DNA of 64,000 nucleotides from Klebsiella quasipneumoniae subsp. quasipneumoniae (GTDB lineage Bacteria > Pseudomonadota > Gammaproteobacteria > Enterobacterales > Enterobacteriaceae): positions 3,410,001 through 3,474,000 of the forward strand of contig NZ_CP084876.1 of assembly GCF_020525925.1 (NCBI RefSeq), written 5' to 3'. The notes beneath the pieces were generated by a model. It was not told the DNA's origin. It saw only the letters and a program-made list of their open reading frames with translations, and did not search any database. This document shows positions 37,789-49,927 of the stretch, piece by piece (the first letter of the stretch is position 1; every line of letters starts with the position of its first letter). The position numbers and the translations under genes were made by a program.

Positions 37789-38979
37789 ATGTTTGAGAAC
37801 ATTACCGCCGCCCCAGCCGACCCGATTTTAGGTCTGGCCGATCTGTTTCGTGCCGATGACCGCCCTGAAAAGATTAACCTCGGAATTGGTGTTTACAAGG
37901 ATGAAACCGGTAAAACACCCGTTCTGACCAGCGTCAAAAAAGCAGAGCAGTACCTGCTGGAAAATGAAACGACTAAAAACTATCTGGGCATCGATGGTAT
38001 TCCTGAATTTGGTCGCTGCACCCAGGAGCTGCTGTTCGGTAAAGGCAATGCGATTATCGCCGATAAACGCGCCCGCACCGCGCAGACCCCGGGCGGTACC
38101 GGTGCGCTGCGCGTCGCCGCAGACTTCCTCGCCAAAAACACCGACGTGAAACGCGTGTGGGTAAGCAATCCAAGCTGGCCAAACCATAAGAGTGTGTTTA
38201 CCTCCGCCGGGCTGGAAGTACGTGAATATGCCTACTACGATGCGGCTAACCACGCGCTGGACTTTGATGGTCTGCTGGCCAGCCTGAACGAAGCCCAGGC
38301 GGGCGACGTGGTACTGTTCCACGGCTGCTGCCACAACCCGACCGGTATCGATCCGACGCTCGAACAGTGGCAGACGCTGGCGCAGCTGTCGGTCGAGAAA
38401 GGCTGGCTGCCGCTGTTCGATTTCGCCTACCAGGGCTTCGCCCGCGGTCTGGAAGAAGATGCTGAAGGGTTGCGCGCCTTTGCTGCTCTGCATAAAGAGC
38501 TGCTGGTCGCCAGCTCCTACTCGAAAAACTTTGGCCTGTACAACGAGCGCGTCGGCGCCTGCACCCTGGTCGCCGCCGATCAGGAGACCGTAGACCGCGC
38601 GTTCAGCCAGATGAAGTCGGTGATCCGCGCTAACTACTCCAACCCGCCAGCGCACGGCGCGTCCGTGGTCGCGACCATCCTGAGCAACGATGCGCTGCGG
38701 GCAATCTGGGAGCAGGAGCTGACCGATATGCGCCAGCGCATCCAGCGTATGCGCCTGCTGTTCGTCAACACCCTGCAGGAGAAAGGCGCGAGCCGCGACT
38801 TCAGCTTTATCAGCAAGCAGAACGGTATGTTCTCGTTCAGCGGCCTGACTAAAGAGCAAGTGCTGCGTCTGCGTGAAGAGTTCGCCATCTATGCGGTCGC
38901 GTCCGGCCGTATCAACGTGGCCGGCATGACGCCTGACAACATGGCGCCGCTGTGTGAAGCCATCGTCGCCGTGCTGTAA
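37789..38979 (+). CDS. aspC: Aspartate aminotransferase
   Basis: A 396-residue PLP enzyme of class I, interconverting aspartate and 2-oxoglutarate with oxaloacetate and glutamate. The PLP Lys is in [15 protein letters not shown] near residue 246. The cofactor-contacting HGCCHNPTG and the C-terminal RINVAGM with its substrate Arg are intact. Length equals E. coli AspC. It has its own promoter region after the ompF terminator, and a terminator follows. Confidence 0.97.
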   Translation: MFENITAAPADPILGLADLFRADDRPEKINLGIGVYKDETGKTPVLTSVKKAEQYLLENETTKNYLGIDGIPEFGRCTQELLFGKGNAIIADKRARTAQTPGGTGALRVAADFLAKNTDVKRVWVSNPSWPNHKSVFTSAGLEVREYAYYDAANHALDFDGLLASLNEAQAGDVVLFHGCCHNPTGIDPTLEQWQTLAQLSVEKGWLPLFDFAYQGFARGLEEDAEGLRAFAALHKELLVASSYSKNFGLYNERVGACTLVAADQETVDRAFSQMKSVIRANYSNPPAHGASVVATILSNDALRAIWEQELTDMRQRIQRMRLLFVNTLQEKGASRDFSFISKQNGMFSFSGLTKEQVLRLREEFAIYAVASGRINVAGMTPDNMAPLCEAIVAVL

Positions 38980-39002
38980 GCGATATTATTAGCTATAAAG
39001 AA

Positions 39003-39027
39003 AAAGGCCGCGAATGCGGCCTTTTTT
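39003..39027. terminator. aspC terminator, probably bidirectional with gloC
   Basis: AAAGGCCGC (39003-39011) and GCGGCCTTT (39016-39024) form a 9-bp stem with loop GAAT, flanked by A on the left and T on the right. It therefore has a T run in either direction and ends both aspC and the convergent gloC. Confidence 0.93.
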
Positions 39028-39045
39028 ACGTTCGCGTCAGGTCGG

Positions 39046-39693
39046 TTACCAGACCGGCATCTCATCCTGCAGGAACGGGTTGTTGCGGCGTTCCTCACCC
39101 AGCGTCGACAGCGGACCATGGCCGGGAATAAAGGTCACGTCATCGCCCAGCGGCAACAGCTTATCCTTAATGGCCGCGATCAACTGTCCATGGTCGCCGC
39201 GTGGAAAATCACTGCGCCCCACCCCGCCTTTGAAAATCACATCTCCGGAAATGAGCAGTCGGGAAGCGTCATCAAAGAAGACCACGTGACCCGGCGTATG
39301 GCCCGGGCAGTGCAGTACCCGCAGCGCCACATTCCCCACATTAACCACATCGCCTTCATTGAGCCAGCGATCCGGACGCAGCGGCTGGCAATCCTCCAGG
39401 CCGAACATCCGGCTTTGCGCCGGTAATCCTTCCAGCCAGAACTCATCTTCTTTTTCCGGACCAATAACCGGTACGCCATAATGTTGCGCCAGTTCCGCAG
39501 CGGCGCCGACGTGATCGAGATGACCATGCGTCAGCAGGATCTGCATCAGCGTGACGCCAGCCTCCGCCACCACCGCTTTGATACGTTCAGCATCGCCGCC
39601 AGGGTCGACCAGCGCCGCCAGCCGGGTTTGTTCGCACCAGATAAGAGAACAGTTCTGCGCGAACGCGGTAACCGGAATAATACGATAGTTCAT
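39046..39693 (-). CDS. gloC: Type II glyoxalase-like hydrolase GloC (YcbL)
   Basis: A 215-residue metallo-beta-lactamase-fold hydrolase that cleaves S-D-lactoylglutathione in methylglyoxal detoxification. The metal motif [11 protein letters not shown] lies near residue 55, with [13 protein letters not shown] and the closing GHGP as further ligands. Length equals E. coli YcbL. mepK lies 13 bases upstream on the same strand, so they may share a transcript. Confidence 0.95.
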   Translation of the reverse strand: MNYRIIPVTAFAQNCSLIWCEQTRLAALVDPGGDAERIKAVVAEAGVTLMQILLTHGHLDHVGAAAELAQHYGVPVIGPEKEDEFWLEGLPAQSRMFGLEDCQPLRPDRWLNEGDVVNVGNVALRVLHCPGHTPGHVVFFDDASRLLISGDVIFKGGVGRSDFPRGDHGQLIAAIKDKLLPLGDDVTFIPGHGPLSTLGEERRNNPFLQDEMPVW

Positions 39694-39706
39694 GACGCTC
39701 CTTTCG

Positions 39707-40258
39707 TTACCAGTGCCTTACGGGACCGGTATCAATATGCACAAAGTTACTACGTGGATAGTATCCTACACCACCTGCGCGCATAGATAACGCCGCTTTG
39801 CGAATATTGCTTAACGAAATACCTTCAATATGGAAATCCATTGCCTGCCCCTTGGTGTGATAGCTGTGTTTTGCTACACCACGGCTTCGTGCGCGAAGCT
39901 CATCATTGGTATCGAGGGAACGATAGCCAGAGATAAGCTGGACAGGTTTGTTGGTGCCAAGTAGTCCCTGCAACCGATAAAGATGATCGAACAGATTTGG
40001 ATCGATGGACTTAATTTTATTCGCGCGGTAATCACGGAAAAAATGGTTAAGTCTTGCTAATTCATCCTGAATATAGCCTCTGCCATCGAAAAACTCCGCC
40101 TTGAGTGATTCACCAGTATGCAGGTTATTCAGCGTCAAAATACGCGGACGGGGGGTCGAGAGGGTGGCAAATGCCGGCGCAGGGAGAATGGCGGCAGCAC
40201 CCAGCGCAGCACCACCCAACGCCAGCAATCTGCGGCGATTAGCGTCAAATTTGTCCAT
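39707..40258 (-). CDS. mepK: Murein DD-endopeptidase MepK
   Basis: A 183-residue M15-type peptidase that cuts peptide cross-links in peptidoglycan; in E. coli it favours 3-3 links made by L,D-transpeptidases. The N-terminus carries a twin-arginine signal ([10 protein letters not shown], then a hydrophobic run to AFA), implying folded export by Tat. Zinc ligands are seen in [13 protein letters not shown] and NFVHIDTG at the C-terminus. I chose ATG at 40258 rather than an upstream ATG, by E. coli length. It is downstream of ldtD, the enzyme making the links it cuts. Confidence 0.95.
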   Translation of the reverse strand: MDKFDANRRRLLALGGAALGAAAILPAPAFATLSTPRPRILTLNNLHTGESLKAEFFDGRGYIQDELARLNHFFRDYRANKIKSIDPNLFDHLYRLQGLLGTNKPVQLISGYRSLDTNDELRARSRGVAKHSYHTKGQAMDFHIEGISLSNIRKAALSMRAGGVGYYPRSNFVHIDTGPVRHW

Positions 40259-40561
40259 GATAATCAGGTCTACAGTCAATGAATCGTTATATACTTTTTC
40301 CGCTTTGCGCGATGTTGAACCTCAGCACGCCATCGCTCGCCAGAGCCGTGATGCTGCCCGGCAAAAGAGAGCGTTCGCGCTGACTGCGTCACGCATTGAG
40401 CGGAATGATATGTATATGCACTTCTGGCGCACGAAAGGCACCTTACCGGGCATTATTGCCAACGTCAAGGCAGCCTCACCCCAGGAAAATCGGGCGCTGC
40501 AGAGGAGCAGCACCCTTTTTTACCCAGTGCTAGGACAACAAAATCCATTGAACTACTTCAT
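40259..40561. other. ldtD-mepK gap with an orphan plus-strand terminator
   Basis: These 303 bases hold no gene I can support. At 40492-40521 the plus strand has GGGCGCTGC, six bases, GCAGCACCC (9 bp with one mismatch), then six T. That is a proper terminator shape, but no plus-strand gene lies upstream, since both flanking genes run on the minus strand. The mepK promoter must lie near the left end, where the minus strand shows GTATATAAC (about 40287-40295). Confidence 0.5.
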
Positions 40562-42352
40562 TTACCTGATTAATTGCTCAGCTTTCGTCAGAATTTGTGC
40601 GCTGGATCGCGCGGTGATATCGTAATTGTAAATATCTGTTCGATATTGTGTACGTCCATCAGCGTCCACAAACGCCGTTAAGTAATATAAATTCACCGGT
40701 ATATTTTGCCGAATATTGACATAGCGCGTGTCCCCTTGCTTCAGGGCATCGGAAATACGCGTGTCATTCCAGCCCGCATCCTGCAGCAGCATATTGGCCA
40801 GTTCCGAAGCCTTATTCACCCTCACACAGCCGGAACTGAGCGCACGAACATCCTTCTGGAACAGATTATGGTTCGGCGTATCGTGCAGGTAGATGGCATC
40901 GGAGCTCGGCATATTGAACTTGTAGCGTCCGAGCGAGTTACGCGCTCCGGGCGCCTGCTGAAAACGGAACGGTAAGTTGTTCTCGGTGATGGTCGACCAG
41001 TCGACCCGATAAGGATCGATGGTCTCTTTACTGTTCCAGCCGCGCATGACGGTGTAGCCATGCTGCTCAAGATAGCCTGGATTGTTACGCACCTTCGGCA
41101 GGATATCTTTGCGCGCCAGGGTTGGCGGCACGTTCCATGGCGGATTGACCACCACGTTATTCAGCGCGCTGCTCATCATTGGCGTTTTGCGATCCGGACG
41201 CCCCACAATTACCCGCGAGGCCAGCACCTGGCTGCCGTCCTGATAATAGACCAGCGAGAACGCCGGAATATTGACCATAATGCCGGTGGACAGTTTGCCC
41301 GGCAGTAAGCGTAAACGCTGAATGTTCAGGGCCAGCACCCCTGCGCGCTGCGCGGAAGAGACGTTGAGCCAGTCGCGAGTCGACTGGCCGATGACGCCAT
41401 CCGCCCCCAGCCCCTGCATCGCCTGGAAGCGCTTAACCCCCTCCACCAGCTGGCGATCGTACACGCCGCGCGCCGCAGGTTTGCTCTTTTTCTTCGCCGA
41501 CGGGCTCACCACATCGCCGGGCAGAACGATATTGGCGGTATCGTCCAGCATTCCGGTACGCTGGAGGATCTCGCGCAGAGCGCCGATATCATTGCTCCAT
41601 TCGCCGGGGCGCAGCGAGCCGCTGCCGGTCATCTGCGGCCATGGGCGAGAATCAGCCACCAGCGCCAGCAGCGACTGATGCATGGCTTCATACTGCGGAT
41701 GATGCGGCGCCAGGCCGGCGATAAACGCCGGCAGGGAGCCATTGTCCAGCGCCAGCTGCCACTGGTTAATCACCGACAGCGGCGGGGTCGCCATCTTGTA
41801 CGGCGTTGAACTGTACAACCAGCGGGTCCCCTGGGTGGGGATGCCGCTGATAAAGTGCAGATAGCCCATCATGGCGTCCGACAGCACCACATCGCGCGCC
41901 ATGCCGCTGACGGCGGGATCGGTCAGCAGACTGACCCAGGTGGTAAACTGCGGCTGAAAACCGGCGATGGCGATCTCCGCCAGCTGCTGCTGGAACGCCT
42001 GCACTGCCTCGCGGTTTTCCCACATCGGTTTCATATCCCTGGCGGCGTACAGCGACACCAGCGGATTCATAAAGACGGGTTTGTACCCTGCCGGCAACAG
42101 CGCCTCGATCTGGGCGCGGCTGTTTGCCGCCGCCTCCATCGACAGCGGCTGCTCACCGGCCAGCTTCGCGACCGCCGGCGATTGCCCATCGCTTTGCGCC
42201 AGCGCGGCGGAAACCTCGGCGGGCGCCGCAGAACTGTCGCCGGGTACGACTTCAGGCTCTTCGGCCTGGACATTGAACAGCGGAGCAAATGCCAGTGCCA
42301 GGCTCAGGCTGAGCGCTGACAATGGACGACCATACCGTTTCTTTAGCAACAT
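40562..42352 (-). CDS. ldtD: L,D-transpeptidase LdtD (YcbB)
   Basis: A 596-residue periplasmic enzyme that forms 3-3 meso-DAP cross-links in peptidoglycan and can bypass beta-lactam-inhibited transpeptidases. It has a signal peptide (about residues 1-30, ending FNVQA), a scaffold domain, a peptidoglycan-binding domain ([20 protein letters not shown]) and the catalytic YkuD domain. The YkuD motif HDTPNHNLF...SSGCVRV has its nucleophile Cys near residue 510. It is about 19 residues shorter than E. coli, mostly in the linker near 290. I use the ATG at residue 13 of the open frame by homology. Confidence 0.95.
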   Translation of the reverse strand: MLLKKRYGRPLSALSLSLALAFAPLFNVQAEEPEVVPGDSSAAPAEVSAALAQSDGQSPAVAKLAGEQPLSMEAAANSRAQIEALLPAGYKPVFMNPLVSLYAARDMKPMWENREAVQAFQQQLAEIAIAGFQPQFTTWVSLLTDPAVSGMARDVVLSDAMMGYLHFISGIPTQGTRWLYSSTPYKMATPPLSVINQWQLALDNGSLPAFIAGLAPHHPQYEAMHQSLLALVADSRPWPQMTGSGSLRPGEWSNDIGALREILQRTGMLDDTANIVLPGDVVSPSAKKKSKPAARGVYDRQLVEGVKRFQAMQGLGADGVIGQSTRDWLNVSSAQRAGVLALNIQRLRLLPGKLSTGIMVNIPAFSLVYYQDGSQVLASRVIVGRPDRKTPMMSSALNNVVVNPPWNVPPTLARKDILPKVRNNPGYLEQHGYTVMRGWNSKETIDPYRVDWSTITENNLPFRFQQAPGARNSLGRYKFNMPSSDAIYLHDTPNHNLFQKDVRALSSGCVRVNKASELANMLLQDAGWNDTRISDALKQGDTRYVNIRQNIPVNLYYLTAFVDADGRTQYRTDIYNYDITARSSAQILTKAEQLIR

Positions 42353-42491
42353 CCCTTGCCCCCTGTTGTCACACATTGCTGCCCACAAAAATGGGGCTCT
42401 TTTTTCAGTATATAAAGACGAAAAGGCTTTTGCCTTACCTAATGTAAAGAAGTTTAAAGATTATACCACCCTCGCATACCGGGCTGGATAG

Positions 42492-42518
42492 AAAAAAAGG
42501 GCAACATAACGTTGCCCT
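42492..42518 (-). terminator. Terminator of the cmoM-mukFEB operon
   Basis: On the minus strand AGGGCAAC (42518-42511) pairs with GTTGCCCT (42505-42498) over a 5-base loop, followed by seven T (42498-42492). It is 36 bases after the mukB stop. Confidence 0.95.
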
Positions 42519-42553
42519 CTTCACCGCTTAGCCGCCAGAATGTAGCCGCAGCC

Positions 42554-45500
42554 TCAGGAGGCGTCGGCTGTTCCCGGCAGCGCTTCCGGCAGCGGCGCGG
42601 CAAACCCGCGCAGCCCCACCACGTGGACGTGTTCGTGATTATTGAACACCTTACGCACCAGTTTATAGGTGGTGCCTTTCTCCGGACTGATGTTCTCCGG
42701 CGCCGCGATAATCAGCTGCATCTCCAGACGTTCGCACAGCTCGAACAGCGTGGCGATGGAGCGGGCGTCGAGACGCGCCGCTTCATCGAGGAACAGCAGA
42801 CGGCAAGGCGAGATATCCTTGCCGCGCAGGCGGCGGGATTCATCTTCCCAGCTCTGGACGACCATCACCAGAATCGACATCCCGGTACCGATCGCTTCCC
42901 CGGTGGACAGCGCGCCGGACTCCGCGCGCAGCCAGCCGTCGGAGCCGCGGTTAACTTCCACTTCCATCTCCAGATAGTTGCGGTAGTCGAGCAGCTCTTC
43001 GCCGATGGTTTGCGGCGTGCGCTGCCCCATGTCGATCTGCGGATTCAGGCGCTGATAGAGCTTGGCCAGCGCTTCCGAGAAGGTCAGGCGGTTGCTATTG
43101 AACAGATCCTGATGCTGTTCATGCTGCTCGGAGAGCACATCAAGCAGCGTCGAGTGGGTCTCGCGCACGTTGACGTTCAGACGCACGCTGTTGACCTGGC
43201 CGAAGGAGACGCTCTGCAATCCCTGGTTGAGCATTCGGATACGGTTCTGCTCGCGCTGAATGGTTTTGCGAATAATGTTGGCCACGCTGCGGGAGCTGAT
43301 GGCCAGCTTCTGTTCGCGGTTTGTCAGCTCTTCGGTCAGGCGGCTGAGCTCAATCTCCATCTGCTCGATCGCTTCCACCGGATCATCGGTGCGGATAATA
43401 TCCTGGCGGATACGCTCGCGCAGATGCTGGTAGACGGCAACGAAGAACTGAATTTTGCGCTCCGGGCGCTTCGGATCTTCCGAGATACGCAGCACGTCGC
43501 GCAGATGTTCGTTATCGGCGACCGCCAGACGCAGCGCACCGAGCGCCTTATCCGACATGGAGCGCAGCTCGTCGGCGGAGAGATAGGCCAGCTCGCGGCG
43601 GTGCAGACGACGCTCGACGCCGTTGTCTTTCACCAGGCGCATCACCGCGCACCAGCCCGCCTTGGCGGTCACTACCTGCTCGCGCATTTCGCAGTAATCG
43701 CGCTCCAGCTTGCGCAGTTTGCGGGTCAGGTTGTCCATTTCCGCTTCGCAGAAGGTCAACGCTTTCTCCAGCTGATTGCGACGGGAGCGGTTATTGCTCA
43801 GCTGCATGTGCAGCTCATCGCGACGCGCACGGGCACGCTCTTCCGCGCCGGCATCGGCGCGCACGCCAATGTCCTGCAGCTCTTTATACAGATCGTTGAG
43901 CAGCTCTTTCTTGGTGTCATACGAGCTCTTCAGCGAGGCCAGCACCTGATTGTACTGGCTAAGCTGCGCCGCATGGGCACGCATCGCGTCGCGCGCGCGG
44001 CTGCGTTCGGTTTCCGCCTGCTCCAGGCGCTGGCGCAGTTTCTCGTTGAGATCGCTGTTGCCGCTGAGCATTTCCGCCGAATCGGAGTAGCTGAAGTGGG
44101 CCCGGCGCTGGACGACTTCCGCCAGGGCAAAAGCCTGCTGGCGCGCATCGCGCTGGGTCTGCTGCGCATAGGCGTAATCTTCTTTCAGCTGCTCAAACTG
44201 CTCCGGATCGCTCTGCAGCACCGAAACAATCGGCTCCAGCTTCGCCAGCTGGTTGCCGTGCTGCTGAATAAAGCGCGCGGCCTCCTGCGCTTCGTCCAGA
44301 CGTTCCTGGATCTCGTCCACGCGGTCGGCCAGCGTATCATCCGCCAGCAGATTCAGGCGCGGCAGCAGGCGGTTGAGCGCCGACACGCCCTCTTTCGCCT
44401 GCTCATACTGCACGCGGTTCTGTTGGTTATCGCTTTCATGGGCGCTCAGCGCGCGCTCCAGCTCGCCGCGGCGGCTGTTGAGTTTGCGGATCTCTTCTTC
44501 CGGATCGTCCTCAAAGGCCACTGCCAGATGGCTGCCAATGAAGCGGCTAAAGGCCTGATGCAGACGCTGAGTTTTCTGCACGTCAAACGACAGGGTCGCA
44601 AAACGCTCGGACAGCGATTCACGCTCGGCATGCAGGGTTTCAATGCGGTTTTCACGCGCGGCGCGGCCAAACAGCGGCAGCGACGGGAAGCGCGAATAAC
44701 GCCACTGGCGGTCGGCGATCTTCACCACCACCGCTTTTTCCAGCTCATCCACGCTGAATACGCTATCGTCAAAGGACTGCGGATCGCCTTCGATCAGATA
44801 GAGATCTTCCGGACAATCTTCCAGTCCTTCAAGCTGCTCGGCAACCTGCGACAGATCCGGCACCACGATGGCATGGCGCGACGGACCGTACAGCGCGGAG
44901 AAGTACGGCGCATCGTCAAGGCTGACATCATCGTAGATCTCGGACAGCAGAACGCCGCCGAACCGTTCCGCCAGCGCGTTGAGGCGCGGATCTTCCGAAC
45001 CGCCCGGCTGGCTGAGACGCTCAATTTCTTCGTCGATGGCGCGCTTGCGGGCGCCGACCTCGTCACGTTCAACGATAGCTTCGCGCTCGCGCTCCAGCAG
45101 CTGCTGCAGGTATTCGGTAACCTCCTGGCCGGACTCAAACTGCTCGCCGCTCTGCTCGCACAGCTGGTTAAGGCTGTTCTGCGCCGCCAGCCAGACCGGC
45201 GCCCGGCGCATCAGCGTCTGAGTGCGTGACTGCAGCTGCTCCAGTTCCTGGCGCAGGGTCATGCGCTGTTCCTGCGCGTTAGAAACGCTGTCGGCCAGCG
45301 AAGCGATGCGCGCTTCCAGCTCCTGATGCAGCGTTTCCAGATCGTCGATATCGTAGCGTTTGCCCTGGCGTTTGCAGAACTCAGCCAGCTGGCGCTCGGC
45401 GTCCTGCTGCTCGCGCAGGCGCTGCTCCAGCTCGTTGAGGCGGCTACGCAGCCCCTGCGCCTGCTCGGCCTGGTGACGCTGGTTCACGCCGTCGCGCAGC

Positions 45501-47002
45501 AATTCGCGCGCCACGTCCCAGGCTTCATTGCGCGCCAGCGGGCCGTTAATCGCCGCCACCAGCTGGTAGGCCTGTTCAAACTGGCTGTGCGCGGTTTGCG
45601 CCACGCTCATTTTCTGTTCCAGCGACAGCATTTTCTCCGTCGCTTCCTGCTCTTTCGCCTGGAAGGTTTCCAGCCACTCGTCGGCGCTCTCCGGCGTCAG
45701 ATCCGGCAGATGACACAGCGCCTTCGCGCGCTCCAGCGCCTGCAGCGCCTGGTTATACTGAATGGCGCGGGTCTGCTGCACGTCGAGCGCCTGCTGATAG
45801 TCGGCGAGCTGGTTTTTCAGCTCATCCACTTCCAGCTCGGCGGCCTCGGCGCGGGCTTCGTTCTCTTCCTGGCGATCGATGGCTTCCGCCACCACTTCGT
45901 TCTGCTCTTCCAGACGGATCTGCAGCTCGTCGAGATCCGCTTCGTAGCGCTCGATTTTTTCCTGCTGACGCAGTGCGGTCTGCACCAGGTTCAGGTGGTC
46001 GCTGGCGGCCTGGTAATCCGCTTCCAGATCGCCTTCTGCGCCGTTATGCTCCTGCAGCTCGCGGGCCATGTCGACGTGCTTATACTGCTCTGCCGCCAGC
46101 TGTGAACGGGAGGTAAAGAGATCGCGACGATACTCCAGCGCCTTATCAAGATGAATGCGCCGCTCGTTGGCGTGACGCATATAGTCCGCCGCCACGTAGT
46201 TGGTGGCTTCGCTGATCAGGTGTTTGAACAGATCGCGATCGGACTGGGTGACGCGGATCGCCTCGAGGGTCATGCGGTTTTCCCGCAGCGCCGCTTCCAT
46301 ATCCTGGAATGCCTTACGCACGCCGCTGTTTTCCGGCAACAGGTAGTCGCGCAGCGAGCGGGTAATGGTGCTGGAGATCCCGCCGTACAGCGAGGCCTCG
46401 ATCAGGCGATAGTATTTACTTCGATCGGAGGCGGAACGCAGACGACGCGCCACCACGCCCAGGTCGAACATCAGCGAGTGATACTCGGTGATCGAGTTGA
46501 ACTGCTTAAACTGGACCCCTTCCATCGCCTCGAGCTTGTCTTTCAGCTCATTGAGACTAACCACGCGCGCCTGGCGATCGTTCAGCGTTTCGGTTAACAG
46601 CTGGGTCGGCAGGATAGCGGTGGGCAGCCCCTGAATGGCGAAAGGCTTGATGTCGACTTTGCGATCGCGCCCGGCAACCTGCTGCAGACGCACGCCGACC
46701 ACCACGCGCTGATGGCGCGAGTTGATGACGTCGAGCACGGAGTAACAGACCCCGGCGCGCAGCTTCCCGTGCAGGCCTTTATCGCGTGAGCCGCTGGTGG
46801 CCCCCGCTTCGGTGGTGTTACGGAAGTGCAGCAGGGTTAAATCGGGGATCAGCGCCGTGACGAAGGCCGCCATGGTCGTCGACTTACCGGCGCCGTTCCC
46901 CCCGGAGAGGGTGGTGACCAGTTCATCAAGATCAAAGGTCCGGGCAAAGAAACCGTTCCAGTTAACCAGCGTCAGCGAGCGAAACTTACCGCGTTCAATC
47001 AT
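42554..47002 (-). CDS. mukB: Chromosome condensin MukB
   Basis: A 1482-residue SMC-like ATPase, core of the MukBEF condensin that folds the chromosome and recruits topoisomerase IV. The N-terminal head has Walker [10 protein letters not shown] near residue 34. Long coiled coils flank a hinge near residues 650-780. The C-terminal head has signature [13 protein letters not shown] and Walker [12 protein letters not shown]. It is close in length to E. coli (1486). Its ATG shares one base with the mukE stop. A 905-codon open frame on the other strand is an antisense artefact. Confidence 0.98.
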   Translation of the reverse strand: MIERGKFRSLTLVNWNGFFARTFDLDELVTTLSGGNGAGKSTTMAAFVTALIPDLTLLHFRNTTEAGATSGSRDKGLHGKLRAGVCYSVLDVINSRHQRVVVGVRLQQVAGRDRKVDIKPFAIQGLPTAILPTQLLTETLNDRQARVVSLNELKDKLEAMEGVQFKQFNSITEYHSLMFDLGVVARRLRSASDRSKYYRLIEASLYGGISSTITRSLRDYLLPENSGVRKAFQDMEAALRENRMTLEAIRVTQSDRDLFKHLISEATNYVAADYMRHANERRIHLDKALEYRRDLFTSRSQLAAEQYKHVDMARELQEHNGAEGDLEADYQAASDHLNLVQTALRQQEKIERYEADLDELQIRLEEQNEVVAEAIDRQEENEARAEAAELEVDELKNQLADYQQALDVQQTRAIQYNQALQALERAKALCHLPDLTPESADEWLETFQAKEQEATEKMLSLEQKMSVAQTAHSQFEQAYQLVAAINGPLARNEAWDVARELLRDGVNQRHQAEQAQGLRSRLNELEQRLREQQDAERQLAEFCKRQGKRYDIDDLETLHQELEARIASLADSVSNAQEQRMTLRQELEQLQSRTQTLMRRAPVWLAAQNSLNQLCEQSGEQFESGQEVTEYLQQLLEREREAIVERDEVGARKRAIDEEIERLSQPGGSEDPRLNALAERFGGVLLSEIYDDVSLDDAPYFSALYGPSRHAIVVPDLSQVAEQLEGLEDCPEDLYLIEGDPQSFDDSVFSVDELEKAVVVKIADRQWRYSRFPSLPLFGRAARENRIETLHAERESLSERFATLSFDVQKTQRLHQAFSRFIGSHLAVAFEDDPEEEIRKLNSRRGELERALSAHESDNQQNRVQYEQAKEGVSALNRLLPRLNLLADDTLADRVDEIQERLDEAQEAARFIQQHGNQLAKLEPIVSVLQSDPEQFEQLKEDYAYAQQTQRDARQQAFALAEVVQRRAHFSYSDSAEMLSGNSDLNEKLRQRLEQAETERSRARDAMRAHAAQLSQYNQVLASLKSSYDTKKELLNDLYKELQDIGVRADAGAEERARARRDELHMQLSNNRSRRNQLEKALTFCEAEMDNLTRKLRKLERDYCEMREQVVTAKAGWCAVMRLVKDNGVERRLHRRELAYLSADELRSMSDKALGALRLAVADNEHLRDVLRISEDPKRPERKIQFFVAVYQHLRERIRQDIIRTDDPVEAIEQMEIELSRLTEELTNREQKLAISSRSVANIIRKTIQREQNRIRMLNQGLQSVSFGQVNSVRLNVNVRETHSTLLDVLSEQHEQHQDLFNSNRLTFSEALAKLYQRLNPQIDMGQRTPQTIGEELLDYRNYLEMEVEVNRGSDGWLRAESGALSTGEAIGTGMSILVMVVQSWEDESRRLRGKDISPCRLLFLDEAARLDARSIATLFELCERLEMQLIIAAPENISPEKGTTYKLVRKVFNNHEHVHVVGLRGFAAPLPEALPGTADAS

Positions 47003-47706
47003 TACTCTTCCTCCCCGCTATCCGGCTGGTTCTCTTCATTCTCATCATTGAGCTGCAGGTGATTTTCCAGGGCCATCGCTTCCCCGTCGCGGATCAGGCG
47101 GCGCTGCGCCTCGCGTGGGTCGTCGCCGGCGCGCACATCGGCGCCAAAGCGGAATACCGATTCGGTAATACGGAACTTGCTGCTGTCATGGCCCATAAAC
47201 CACACCATCCCCAGACGGCGCAGGCGGTTAAGCGACGCGCGCATTTTTTCCTGCAGCTTCTGGCGGTCCAGATCCGAACCGGTGGAACGGTTGTTGACCA
47301 GCTTCAGCAGCCTGGATTCATCCGCCAGGGTCAGCAGCTCGTCATACAGCTCCTGCTGGGTGAAAATCCCTTCATTTGCCAGGCGCTCCGGGCTGAGATA
47401 GAGATAGCAAAGAATTTTGCCCACCATCATATCCAGTTCGGACAGCACCGAGCGTGAAATCAGGGTTGTGGAACGCGGGCGCAGGTAGAAGAAGCCCTCC
47501 GGCGCGCGGATCAGCTCGACGTTATAGCGAGCATAAAACTCTTCCAGATAATCCTGGAAATCCATCAAAAATGCGTGATTATCCAGCTCGTCGAGGCCGA
47601 TATGTCGGCCCGCGCGCAGGGCGCTGTCCAGCGCCGGAAATAACGGATTGGCCAACGCCTGCGCCAGCTTAACCGGCATCACTTGTTCAATATTTGTCAA
47701 TGACAT
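47002..47706 (-). CDS. mukE: Condensin accessory protein MukE
   Basis: A 234-residue winged-helix kite subunit that binds the MukF kleisin in the MukBEF complex. From [20 protein letters not shown] to the acidic C-terminus ([15 protein letters not shown]) it follows the E. coli protein closely. I start it at ATG 47706; the open frame runs 40 codons further only because it overlaps mukF. It overlaps the mukF end by 20 bases and mukB by one base, so the three are coupled. Confidence 0.97.
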   Translation of the reverse strand: MSLTNIEQVMPVKLAQALANPLFPALDSALRAGRHIGLDELDNHAFLMDFQDYLEEFYARYNVELIRAPEGFFYLRPRSTTLISRSVLSELDMMVGKILCYLYLSPERLANEGIFTQQELYDELLTLADESRLLKLVNNRSTGSDLDRQKLQEKMRASLNRLRRLGMVWFMGHDSSKFRITESVFRFGADVRAGDDPREAQRRLIRDGEAMALENHLQLNDENEENQPDSGEEE

Positions 47707-49009
47707 GCGCCTGTACCTTGGCTCCGTAATCATTAATCGGCTGCCATTTGGCTGGCAGTCCGGTGAAATCTGCCTGGGCGACGCCCAGCTGTACCGCCTG
47801 ATCCACGACGATCCGCGCCACGTCAAAGTGACGCCCGCGCGGATATTGCGCCAGGAACTCCCGCGCCACCAGGCCGAGATCCAGCGGTATTCCTTTCTCT
47901 TTATAGACCGCCAGCTGCGCTTCGATCAGCGCCGCCAGCTGCTCGCGAATTTCGTTAAACTCTTCAAATTCAAGGTCCGCAGGCAGCTCGCCGGTGACCT
48001 CTTCATCGCGCAGGGCCATCTCCTCGTCGCGCATATCCAGCAGACGGTCGGCGTTGGCGTAAGTCAGCGCCCACGGCTCATCAAAATAGGTCTGTACCGA
48101 CTGGCGCAGACGCTGAGCGAAGACGCGGTTCTTATCCATATCGATAGCGGTACGGATAAACTTGTGCACGTGGCGGTCATAGCCGATCCACAGGTCAATC
48201 GCCTGCTGGCCCCAGCTGACGATGCGGTCGAGCTTGCTTTGCAGATCGAACACCAGCCGGTCGACAAAATGGAGATCGTCGCGCGCCATGGTCGAATCCT
48301 GAATGCGCAGCAGATTCGCCTGCAGCTTATCCCCCGCCGCATCCAGCGTATCCTGCAGTTCACGCAGGGTGCCGGAAGTTTCCGACAGCAACAGTTCACA
48401 GCTGGAAATCGCCGCGCGCCAGTCTTTGTTCAACAGCTGCGCGATATCGTCTTTCACCAGCTGCTGCTGCTCATCCATGATGCGCTGCGTCAGGTCGATG
48501 CTGTCGAAAATTTCCGCCACCGAATACTTCAGCGGGGCAAAAACGTTGCGATGCCAGTGAAACTCATCGCCGCCCTCTTCTGCCGCGTCCGCCGCGCGCT
48601 TCAGCTCGCCGGCGACGATCGACAACTGCATCGAGAGACGCAGCGTCGAAAATTCGCGCTGCCGGATATAATAATCGGTGATCCCGATCCCCAACGGCGT
48701 CAGACGATAGATTGCATTGCCTTCGGTAATTTCGCTGGTAAAGCGGTTCAGCAGACGCTGGCGCACCAAATCGTTGATGGCGTTATTGGCGCGCTGGCTG
48801 ATGGTTTCGCTGGTCTGCTCAAACGCATCACTCACGTGGCGGAACGCATCCACCAGTTCTCCCTCGCTCATTTCTCCTTCCAGCCGTTCGCCATTCAGGG
48901 TGGCGATCGCCAGCAGGAAAGAGAGCCTGTCGACCGGCAGCGAGATAGAAAAATCATTTTTCCTGGCCCAGGCAACCAGTTCGGGGACTGTCTGGGAAAA
49001 TTCACTCAT
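47687..49009 (-). CDS. mukF: Condensin kleisin subunit MukF
   Basis: A 440-residue kleisin linking MukB heads and MukE. It has an N-terminal winged-helix dimerisation domain (to about residue 120, including [17 protein letters not shown]), a helical middle (about 130-300) that contacts the MukB neck, and a C-terminal winged helix that contacts the head cap. Length equals E. coli. Its start overlaps the end of cmoM by 4 bases (49006-49009), giving the operon order cmoM-mukF-mukE-mukB. Confidence 0.97.
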   Translation of the reverse strand: MSEFSQTVPELVAWARKNDFSISLPVDRLSFLLAIATLNGERLEGEMSEGELVDAFRHVSDAFEQTSETISQRANNAINDLVRQRLLNRFTSEITEGNAIYRLTPLGIGITDYYIRQREFSTLRLSMQLSIVAGELKRAADAAEEGGDEFHWHRNVFAPLKYSVAEIFDSIDLTQRIMDEQQQLVKDDIAQLLNKDWRAAISSCELLLSETSGTLRELQDTLDAAGDKLQANLLRIQDSTMARDDLHFVDRLVFDLQSKLDRIVSWGQQAIDLWIGYDRHVHKFIRTAIDMDKNRVFAQRLRQSVQTYFDEPWALTYANADRLLDMRDEEMALRDEEVTGELPADLEFEEFNEIREQLAALIEAQLAVYKEKGIPLDLGLVAREFLAQYPRGRHFDVARIVVDQAVQLGVAQADFTGLPAKWQPINDYGAKVQAHVIDKY

Positions 49010-49806
49010 ACTTTATCCTTGCATCTGCGGCTATGAGCCTGGCTCTTAAGCGCGGTGACATGAATATAACGGCCCAGGCTGAGGTACGGCTCCTGACGAC
49101 AGTAGCGCGTCTCCAGCTCCAGCAGCGCCGCATAGCTGTCATGCTGTTGGCGTTTTTCACGCAGATAATCATGAAACACCCGCACGCCGGTTTTGCTGAC
49201 AATTTGCCAGCCAATCTCTTCCAGCCAGTGATAAACCTGCTGCGGCTCACGCGGATAATCCGGCGACAGCGTGCGTTTTTTCTTTTTTGGCATGCCCAGT
49301 TGTACGTAATCGAAATTACCGGCAACCATATTGTGCATCAGCAGGCCGTTAGCATTGTAGAACATCAACGACAAGCCGCCGCCAGGACGCAGCGTCGACC
49401 ACAGGGTACGCAGCACCGCCTGGGGCTCCGCCACCCACTCCAGCACCGCATGAAACAGTACCAGATCGACCGGGCTTTCCAAGTGCTGCGCAATATCCTG
49501 AGCCGCGCATTGTACAAAATGCATGTTGTCGATCACACCTTTATCGACAGCAGCCTGGCGGGCGCGGGCCACCATTTCAGCAGAGAGATCGCACAGCGTC
49601 ACGTGATGGCCCAGTTGCGCCACTTTAATGGCCGTTTGCCCTTCGCCGCCGCCGGCATCCAGTACCCTCAGCGGTCCCGGCCCCAGCTGCGCCAGCAGCG
49701 GCTCCAGATCCTGCCAGAGGATCGCCTGGCGCAGCTGGCCTTTTGTGGTGCCGTAAATATTGCGCGAAAACTTTTCAGCAATGTCATCGAAATTGCGATC
49801 CTGCAC
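49006..49806 (-). CDS. cmoM: tRNA carboxymethoxyuridine methyltransferase CmoM (SmtA)
   Basis: A 266-residue SAM methyltransferase that methylates cmo5U34 to mcmo5U34 in several tRNAs. The SAM loop [12 protein letters not shown] is near residue 48 and the acidic CDLSAEM follows. I place the start at GTG 49806, preceded by GGAG 6 bases upstream and giving the E. coli start (V/M)[12 protein letters not shown]. An in-frame ATG at 49938 would add 44 residues with no family match and run into the elyC promoter. It is first in the mukFEB operon. Confidence 0.94.
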   Translation of the reverse strand: MQDRNFDDIAEKFSRNIYGTTKGQLRQAILWQDLEPLLAQLGPGPLRVLDAGGGEGQTAIKVAQLGHHVTLCDLSAEMVARARQAAVDKGVIDNMHFVQCAAQDIAQHLESPVDLVLFHAVLEWVAEPQAVLRTLWSTLRPGGGLSLMFYNANGLLMHNMVAGNFDYVQLGMPKKKKRTLSPDYPREPQQVYHWLEEIGWQIVSKTGVRVFHDYLREKRQQHDSYAALLELETRYCRQEPYLSLGRYIHVTALKSQAHSRRCKDKV

Positions 49807-49927
49807 GGGCGACTCCACAAGCCAACACAAAACCGCTATTTTGTCATACCCGCGCCGAGAATGAAGCGATCTGTTATAAGATCCGAACATAACTTTGGTT
49901 ATATGGTTAAAAAAGGAACCATCTGGC

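Noticed and set aside
42512..45229. 905-codon open frame on the plus strand opposite mukB
   Set aside because: It is antisense to a well-conserved gene, has no ribosome site or known domain, and is a usual effect of high third-position GC.
47648..49036. 462-codon plus-strand frame opposite mukF
   Set aside because: Antisense shadow of mukF; His/Gln/Arg-rich composition typical of such frames.
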